Assembly: GCA_036558265.1 (NCBI GenBank)
Contig: DATBFY010000197.1
Location: 1 to 11,665 of the forward strand
Reading direction: 5' to 3'
Length of the DNA: 11,665 bases
DNA from: RYN-433 sp036558265
Lineage (GTDB): Bacteria > Planctomycetota > Phycisphaerae > Tepidisphaerales > Tepidisphaeraceae
Both the position numbers and the translations under genes were made by a program. This document shows, piece after piece, positions 7,776 to 11,665 of this stretch. How positions within the stretch are numbered: position 1 is the stretch's first letter; the number at the start of each line of letters is the position of its first letter. Under the pieces are notes generated by a model. That model saw nothing but the letters and a program-made list of their open reading frames with translations, was not told the origin of the DNA and made no database searches.

Positions 7776-9068
7776 ATGCAACCGGCTGTTACCGTCCGCA
7801 ATCTGTCCAAGCACTACCGCCTCGGCGAAAGCGGCCGGGGCGATTACGGCACCCTCCGCGAGTCCGTCATGCAATGGGCCGGCGCGCCGATCCGCCGCCT
7901 TAAGCGCACACTCAACGGTGTCGCGGGCGCGGGCGCGGGCGCGGATAAGCCCGGCTCCCTCTGGGCCCTTAAGGATGTCTCCTTCGACGTCAAGAAAGGC
8001 GAATCCGTTGGCATCATCGGACGCAACGGCGCCGGCAAGAGCACCCTGCTTAAACTGCTCAGCCGCATCACCGGGCCCACCGCCGGCAGCATCCAGGTGC
8101 GCGGGCGCCTGGGTAGCCTTCTGGAGGTCGGAACCGGCTTCCACCCCGAGTTGACCGGCCGCGAGAACATCTTCCTCAACGGCGCGATCATGGGCATGAC
8201 CCGTCGCGAGATCGCTGCGAAGTACAACAAAATCGTCGAGTTCAGCGAGGTCGGGAAGTTTATCGACACGCCGGTGAAGCGATATTCGAGCGGTATGTAC
8301 GTGAAGCTGGCTTTCGCCGTCGCCGCCCACATGGAGCCCGACATCCTCCTGATCGACGAAGTCTTGTCGGTCGGCGACCTGGCGTTCCAGCGCAAGTGCA
8401 TGGACTATGCCCAGCGACTGCTCAAACGAAATGCCACGCTCCTGTTCGTCTCGCACAACATGTTCACCGTCAAGGCGATGTGCGACCGGGCCATCTACCT
8501 GACCCAGGGCCAGGTCACGGCCGACGGGGGCACCGAGGATGTGACCAGGCTTTACGACCAGGAGAGCGGCCTCGATATCGCAGGCTGGGCGCGGGGCGCC
8601 GTCGGCTCAGACCCCGGAAAGTGCCCCATCTCCATCACCGCCGTCGAACTGCTCAACGAGGCGGCCAAGCCCCGCAGCACCTTTGATTACGGGCAGCGAA
8701 TGCGCCTTCGGATGCACTACGAGATGCGAGAGCCGGTCGAGAGCCCGAACTTCAACGTCGCGATCATCCGCTCGGATAACGTGGCCTGCTGTAACTACAA
8801 CACGGCCATGGACCACTTCCCGACGGCGTCGGCACGGTCGCGCGGGGTGATCGAGTTGCTCACCCCGCCGCTCAAGCTGGTCAGCGAGCTTTACTCGATC
8901 CAGGTGCTTGTCTGGGACTCCAAGTTCCAGCGCCTCTATTGCGCTCAGGTCGCAAAGAACTTCCACGTCCGCGACACGATGCTCAGCACGCAGTTCGGCG
9001 TCTTTCACGAGGAGGCATCCTGGCGGTGGTGCCATTCTGAAGCTGGCATCGGCTCGGCCTCACTATAA
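7776..9068 (+). CDS. wzt: ABC transporter ATP-binding protein for polysaccharide export (Wzt-like)
   Basis: A 430-residue ATPase. Walker A is GRNGAGKS (82-89), the signature is YSSGM (170-174), Walker B with switch is ILLIDEVLSVGD (190-201) and the H-loop histidine is H227. The segment between the first strand (VTVRNLSKHY) and ALKDVSF, about 45 residues, is longer than in generic ATPases, as in Wzt and TagH exporters. Residues from about 265 to the end form a beta-rich extension in the position of the Wzt carbohydrate-binding domain that reads the glycan terminus in O9a-type systems. It would energise export of the finished polymer with a Wzm permease, which is not in this window. GGAG at 7760-7763 lies 12 bases before the ATG, within a 27-base gap. 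A hexanucleotide repeat lies in the N-terminal linker. Extension length varies in this family, so glycan recognition is inference. Confidence 0.94.
   Translation: MQPAVTVRNLSKHYRLGESGRGDYGTLRESVMQWAGAPIRRLKRTLNGVAGAGAGADKPGSLWALKDVSFDVKKGESVGIIGRNGAGKSTLLKLLSRITGPTAGSIQVRGRLGSLLEVGTGFHPELTGRENIFLNGAIMGMTRREIAAKYNKIVEFSEVGKFIDTPVKRYSSGMYVKLAFAVAAHMEPDILLIDEVLSVGDLAFQRKCMDYAQRLLKRNATLLFVSHNMFTVKAMCDRAIYLTQGQVTADGGTEDVTRLYDQESGLDIAGWARGAVGSDPGKCPISITAVELLNEAAKPRSTFDYGQRMRLRMHYEMREPVESPNFNVAIIRSDNVACCNYNTAMDHFPTASARSRGVIELLTPPLKLVSELYSIQVLVWDSKFQRLYCAQVAKNFHVRDTMLSTQFGVFHEEASWRWCHSEAGIGSASL
7922..7944 (+). repeat. Hexanucleotide tandem repeat (CGCGGG, about 3.8 copies) inside wzt
   Basis: CGCGGG occurs three times in a row at 7922-7939, followed by CGCGG to 7944. 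The repeat encodes an alternating Ala-Gly run (AGAGAG, residues about 50-56) in the linker before ALKDVSF. The unit is six bases, so gain or loss of a copy keeps the frame and changes linker length by two residues. Confidence 0.85.
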
Positions 9069-9082
9069 ACGGAAGGGAAGAG

Positions 9083-10414
9083 ATGATCGCGTCAATCCAA
9101 CAGCGAATTGGTGGCACCGAAGCCGATGGCGACGTGTCGCGGGGGCGCGCGGGCGGCGCGATTCACAGGCGTCCCCGGATCGGTGTTTTCGATCTGGGAC
9201 TCGGTGCGTCGGGTATATCGCGTTACGTTACGGACCTTCTCACGGGGATCGATCAACGCAATTTCGAGTTGACCCTGTTTTGCCATCCAGATGGCCCATA
9301 TCCAGATTTGGATGTTCCAGGTGTGCATGTCGTCCATGCGACGAGCGAATCGAACCACGCCTGCCAGGACACGCAGGATGCGCAGCATGCGCATGCCGCG
9401 ATCCCGCGGAGAACAGGTGACGGTTGGCTTAAAGAACGAGGACGGCAATTATGGCGTCAGGCGATGCCGCAGCCGGGAAAGCATCTTGTGGGTTTTCTGC
9501 GAGACTCGGCTCGACTGATTCCGCTCTTTCAAGCACATCCCGTGGACTTGCTCCACATACAGATTGTTAGCAACTCGCACGCAGGCGTAGCCGGACGTAT
9601 CGCCGGGATTCCAAGGATCCTCGGAACATTCCACCTCGACCCTGGCCGCTGCCGACTCGACGCGGTGATTCCCGAGATGTTAACCACTTGTTGCTTGCAC
9701 CGTGGTATCGCCGTCAGTGAGAGTACGCGGAGCGCCTGGTGCGGCCGTCCGGCGATGGGACCGTCGCGCATCAAGGTGATTCCGAATGGCGTTGATGTTC
9801 GGCGCTACCGCCGAGCGCGCGAGCGACGCGACGCGCGCCGTGAACTGAGCTTGCCCGACAGTTGCTCCCACGTGTTGGCGATCGTCGGGCGCCTGGAGGA
9901 GCAGAAGGGCCACCGGTTTCTACTCGATGCGATCCAGCACTTACGTGGGACGTTTCCCGGCGTGTGCGTCCTAGTCGCCGGCGACGGCAGTTTGCGCGCC
10001 GACCTCCAGGAGAAGGCGCAGACGCTCGGGATCGAACGACACGTGCGCTTTCTCGGCCATTGCGGGAACATACAGTCCGTCCTGGACGCGAGCGACGTGT
10101 TCGTGCTCTCGTCTCTCTGGGAGGCGCTTCCGTTTGCACTCTTGGAGGCAATGGCAAGCGGGCTCCCGATCGTGGCTACCGCCGTTGCGGGGGTTCCGGA
10201 ACTGGTCTTGCACGGCGAAACCGGTTTCTTAGTCCAGCCGGCCGACCCCACCGGGCTGGCTTCGGCCCTGCGGACGCTCATGGCTTCGGAGGAACTGCGT
10301 GCATCAATGGGAATGGCCGGCCAGGAGCGCGTCGAGCGCGAGTTTAGCCAACGGTCCATGCTGGCAAAGACGGAAGAGACGTACCGTGAGTTGCTCAAGC
10401 CCACGTGCCGTTAG
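9083..10414 (+). CDS. GT-B glycosyltransferase (GT4-like, glycogen-synthase fold family 1 group)
   Basis: A 443-residue retaining-type glycosyltransferase with two Rossmann domains. The acceptor domain starts at RPRIGVFDLGLGASGISRY (30-48) with the glycine-rich loop. The donor domain starts near residue 262 and has PNGVD (234-238) just before it, then VGRLEEQKGHRFL (268-280), LVAGDGSL, and the EX7E motif EALPFALLE (347-355) that holds the donor nucleotide sugar. GETGFLV (378-384) follows. The N-terminus carries about 29 extra residues before the first strand, and residues 86-115 are a polar His/Gln/Asp-rich insertion of low complexity. A purine-rich ribosome binding site (9071-9080) precedes ATG 9083 by a few bases, and the gap to wzt is 14 bases. 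Base composition is clearly lower in GC than in the sugar-module genes upstream, hinting at separate acquisition. The sugar transferred is unknown. Confidence 0.92.
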   Translation: MIASIQQRIGGTEADGDVSRGRAGGAIHRRPRIGVFDLGLGASGISRYVTDLLTGIDQRNFELTLFCHPDGPYPDLDVPGVHVVHATSESNHACQDTQDAQHAHAAIPRRTGDGWLKERGRQLWRQAMPQPGKHLVGFLRDSARLIPLFQAHPVDLLHIQIVSNSHAGVAGRIAGIPRILGTFHLDPGRCRLDAVIPEMLTTCCLHRGIAVSESTRSAWCGRPAMGPSRIKVIPNGVDVRRYRRARERRDARRELSLPDSCSHVLAIVGRLEEQKGHRFLLDAIQHLRGTFPGVCVLVAGDGSLRADLQEKAQTLGIERHVRFLGHCGNIQSVLDASDVFVLSSLWEALPFALLEAMASGLPIVATAVAGVPELVLHGETGFLVQPADPTGLASALRTLMASEELRASMGMAGQERVEREFSQRSMLAKTEETYRELLKPTCR

Positions 10415-10438
10415 ACTACGATCGCCATTGAATCGCGT

Positions 10439-10442
10439 GGAG
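10439..10442 (+). promoter_or_regulatory. Ribosome binding site for the TTG start at 10448
   Basis: GGAG lies five bases before TTG 10448. It supports this non-ATG start, because the next in-frame ATG (10583) would delete the first 45 residues. Confidence 0.6.
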
Positions 10443-10447
10443 CTATC

Positions 10448-11254
10448 TTGCGACTGCTGAATTCGTGGTCCTGGCAATTCTTGCGGCAGTGGCGAGCCCA
10501 TTTGAGCACCTGGTCAACGCTGCGCTTCTGGTTCCACGAGCGCCGGCGCGCCAAAGGTAAGGCCCAAGGGGAGCAAGGATTGATGTGCTTGAGCGTCACG
10601 TGCCCAGCCATAGGCGACGTGTACATCCGCAAGACTGGATCTGATGAGAACACCCTGTCGGAGGTCGTTCTCAACGGGGTATATAACGAGGTGATCCAGG
10701 CCGTATCAGAGGCCAACTACGTGATTGATCTTGGAGCGAATATCGGGCTTGCAACGCTCATATTTGCCGAGCGCTACAAGAAGTGCCATATTGTCGCACT
10801 TGAGCCAGACGAGCGGAACTTTGAACTGCTCGAACGAAATGTCGAGCCGCTGGTGCGGGAGGGGCGATGTCGCGCACTACAACGCGCCATCTGGGACGAG
10901 AGCACCACTTTGTCTTTAGCCGTACCATCAGGCGACGAACGATTTGACGCGGTTCGCATTGTGCCCGGTGGCGAAGGACAGCAAGTATCCACTATTACAA
11001 TGGGGAACTTGCTCGCTGACATCGCCTTTCCTAGAGTCGATATTCTAAAGGTAGATATCGAAGGGGCTGAGGTCCAATTATTTGCGGGCGATCTGGCCTG
11101 GCTCAACCGAATTCGTGCAATTGCCATCGAATTTCATGGTGATAGTCGCGAAGCATCGCGGTTCGACCATGTGATGCAGGACCGGGGATTCAAGGTCGTA
11201 TCTTCGCAACGCCACACGGTTGTCGCTTTGCGCCGTGATCCCCCCACACCGTGA
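10448..11254 (+). CDS. FkbM-family SAM-dependent methyltransferase
   Basis: A 268-residue class I methyltransferase. VIDLGANIGLATLIFAERY (92-110) is SAM-binding motif I in the form characteristic of FkbM proteins, ALEPDERNFELLERN (117-131) places the acidic residue E119 that binds the SAM ribose, and VDILKVDIEGAEVQLF (197-212) is the FkbM hallmark. The segment GDVYIRKTGSDENTL before motif I also matches the family. FkbM enzymes O-methylate sugar or polyketide hydroxyls; here a sugar hydroxyl in the exported glycan is the natural target. The first 50 residues are basic and tryptophan-rich with no clear signal peptide. The gene starts 33 bases after the glycosyltransferase, so it is probably its last co-transcribed partner. 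GC is about 50% in the counted lines, well below the left half of the window. The acceptor is unknown, and whether it methylates within the chain or at its end cannot be told. Confidence 0.92.
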   Translation: MRLLNSWSWQFLRQWRAHLSTWSTLRFWFHERRRAKGKAQGEQGLMCLSVTCPAIGDVYIRKTGSDENTLSEVVLNGVYNEVIQAVSEANYVIDLGANIGLATLIFAERYKKCHIVALEPDERNFELLERNVEPLVREGRCRALQRAIWDESTTLSLAVPSGDERFDAVRIVPGGEGQQVSTITMGNLLADIAFPRVDILKVDIEGAEVQLFAGDLAWLNRIRAIAIEFHGDSREASRFDHVMQDRGFKVVSSQRHTVVALRRDPPTP

Positions 11255-11276
11255 GAGGGCGGACGCAAGGAGACAC

Positions 11277-11304
11277 GCGAGAGACAACCCTACCCAACTC
11301 TCGC
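11277..11304. repeat. Inverted repeat 23 bases after the FkbM stop
   Basis: Perfect 7-base arms GCGAGAG (11277-11283) and CTCTCGC (11298-11304) with a 14-base loop. Its position after the last gene suits a transcript-end hairpin, but the loop is long and no T-run follows, so it is not called a terminator. Confidence 0.35.
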
Positions 11305-11369
11305 TGGTCGTTCCAGATTACCCATGTCCACGACGCGGAAAATAGTGTTATTCTGCGCCAATAATCCAA

Positions 11370-11385
11370 GAATTGATCACAATTC
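11370..11385. repeat. Operator-like dyad GAATTG-ATCA-CAATTC
   Basis: Perfect 6-base arms separated by four bases in the AT-rich intergenic region. The size fits a binding site for a dimeric regulator, though chance is not excluded. Confidence 0.4.
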
Positions 11386-11452
11386 GCCGCATTTTGGGCC
11401 ACCTTTTCAGGTCCACTTGAACTTTCGTCAGAACGTGATAAATAGTATTTGA

Positions 11453-11472
11453 CGCTTGCAGCATAGCAAGCG
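11453..11472. repeat. Short hairpin CGCTTGC-AGCATA-GCAAGCG
   Basis: Perfect 7-base arms (11453-11459 and 11466-11472) with a six-base loop. It could fold as a stable RNA hairpin on either strand. No T-run follows on either strand, so an intrinsic terminator is not supported. Confidence 0.45.
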
Positions 11473-11665
11473 CGCGAAACTTCACCTTCGATTGCCTCTG
11501 CCGAACTTTTTCCGATCGCGGCCCACCTGATTTGGAGGCGCGCCGCGGAGATGCTTTGCATCGAAATCGGGGCTGACTGCCCTCAAAGGCGGGCTCGATT
11601 CGTTCGGCCAAATTGTGTGCCTGTTTCGTGCGAGTGGGTGTTTGGCCTCTTTGTGCTTGGAGAGT

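Larger units (their letters stand above)
11255..11665. other. Gene-free AT-richer intergenic region to the right edge
   Basis: No convincing gene on either strand in 411 bases. GC drops to 40% in the counted line 11401-11460. Possible control elements are short dyads (listed separately) and a weak promoter-like pair on the + strand, TTGAAC (11417-11422) and TAAATA (11439-11444) with a 16-base spacer. A frame from ATG 11551 is open to the right edge but resembles nothing I know. There is no clear terminator with a T-run after the FkbM gene. The region may mark the end of the operon and the start of another unit. Confidence 0.6.

Noticed and set aside
6918..8456. A 512-codon open frame on the minus strand
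   Set aside because: It lies opposite the GT2 and wzt genes, whose motifs are unmistakable. Its translation is the Asp/Ala/Val/Arg-rich type that high-GC antisense frames produce, and it matches no family.
11277..11304. An intrinsic terminator after the FkbM gene
   Set aside because: The arms are only 7 bases with a 14-base loop and no T-run follows, so it is kept only as an inverted repeat.
11190..11611. Minus-strand open frames of 123 and 87 codons in the right-hand gap
   Set aside because: One runs into the 3' end of the FkbM gene, neither has a convincing ribosome binding site, and their translations show no domain or transposase motif I can identify.
11551..11665. A + strand frame from ATG 11551 open to the right edge
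   Set aside because: Only 38 codons are visible, they are Cys- and Arg-rich and match nothing known. GGAGG is 12 bases upstream, which is not enough to call a gene.
1..11665. CRISPR array, tRNA or rRNA genes, insertion sequence or phage genes
   Set aside because: I found no regularly spaced repeats, no cloverleaf-like segments, no transposase or integrase motifs and no phage structural genes.

Overview
The window is a high-GC stretch of bacterial DNA with nine protein-coding genes, all on the + strand and packed tightly. Gaps between them run from 4 to 40 bases, and five junctions are overlapping or within 4 bases. The first gene is cut by the left edge. The last 411 bases hold no gene I can support. 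The content is a surface-polysaccharide (O-antigen, capsule or S-layer glycan type) biosynthesis and export locus. GC content, gene style and a Wzt-type exporter ATPase suggest a high-GC Gram-negative bacterium; Planctomycetota or a deltaproteobacterium-like lineage are guesses from general resemblance, and the sequence does not settle the taxon.

Region 1 (2..2553) is a three-gene module: a Gfo/Idh/MocA NAD-dependent oxidoreductase, a WbpD/WlbB-like left-handed beta-helix N-acetyltransferase, and a PLP-dependent DegT/DnrJ/EryC1 aminotransferase. Together these are the classic set that oxidises C3 of a nucleotide sugar, transaminates it and acetylates the new amine, as in UDP-2,3-diacetamido-sugar synthesis.

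Region 2 (2589..6745) is a second nucleotide-sugar module: an epimerase-type SDR, a second DegT-family aminotransferase, a 333-residue protein I do not recognise that resembles a double Rossmann fold, and a formyltransferase with the N-H-D catalytic triad. The last three genes are chained by ATGA or 11-base overlaps, so they are probably translated together. The likely product is an N-formylated amino sugar. The unrecognised protein is the most interesting gene here, because it sits between the amination and formylation steps.

Region 3 (6750..11254) holds assembly and export: a GT-A family 2 glycosyltransferase, a Wzt-like ABC transporter ATPase with a C-terminal extension, a GT-B (GT4-like) glycosyltransferase and a FkbM-family methyltransferase. 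The partner permease (Wzm) is not in the window. Base composition falls along this region: counted 60-base lines give 73% GC at 61-120, 68% at 8041-8100, 55% at 9301-9360, 50% at 10741-10800 and 40% at 11401-11460. This suggests that the right-hand genes have a different history.

Region 4 (11255..11665) is AT-richer intergenic DNA with several short dyads, possibly the end of the operon plus a control region for whatever lies beyond the right edge.
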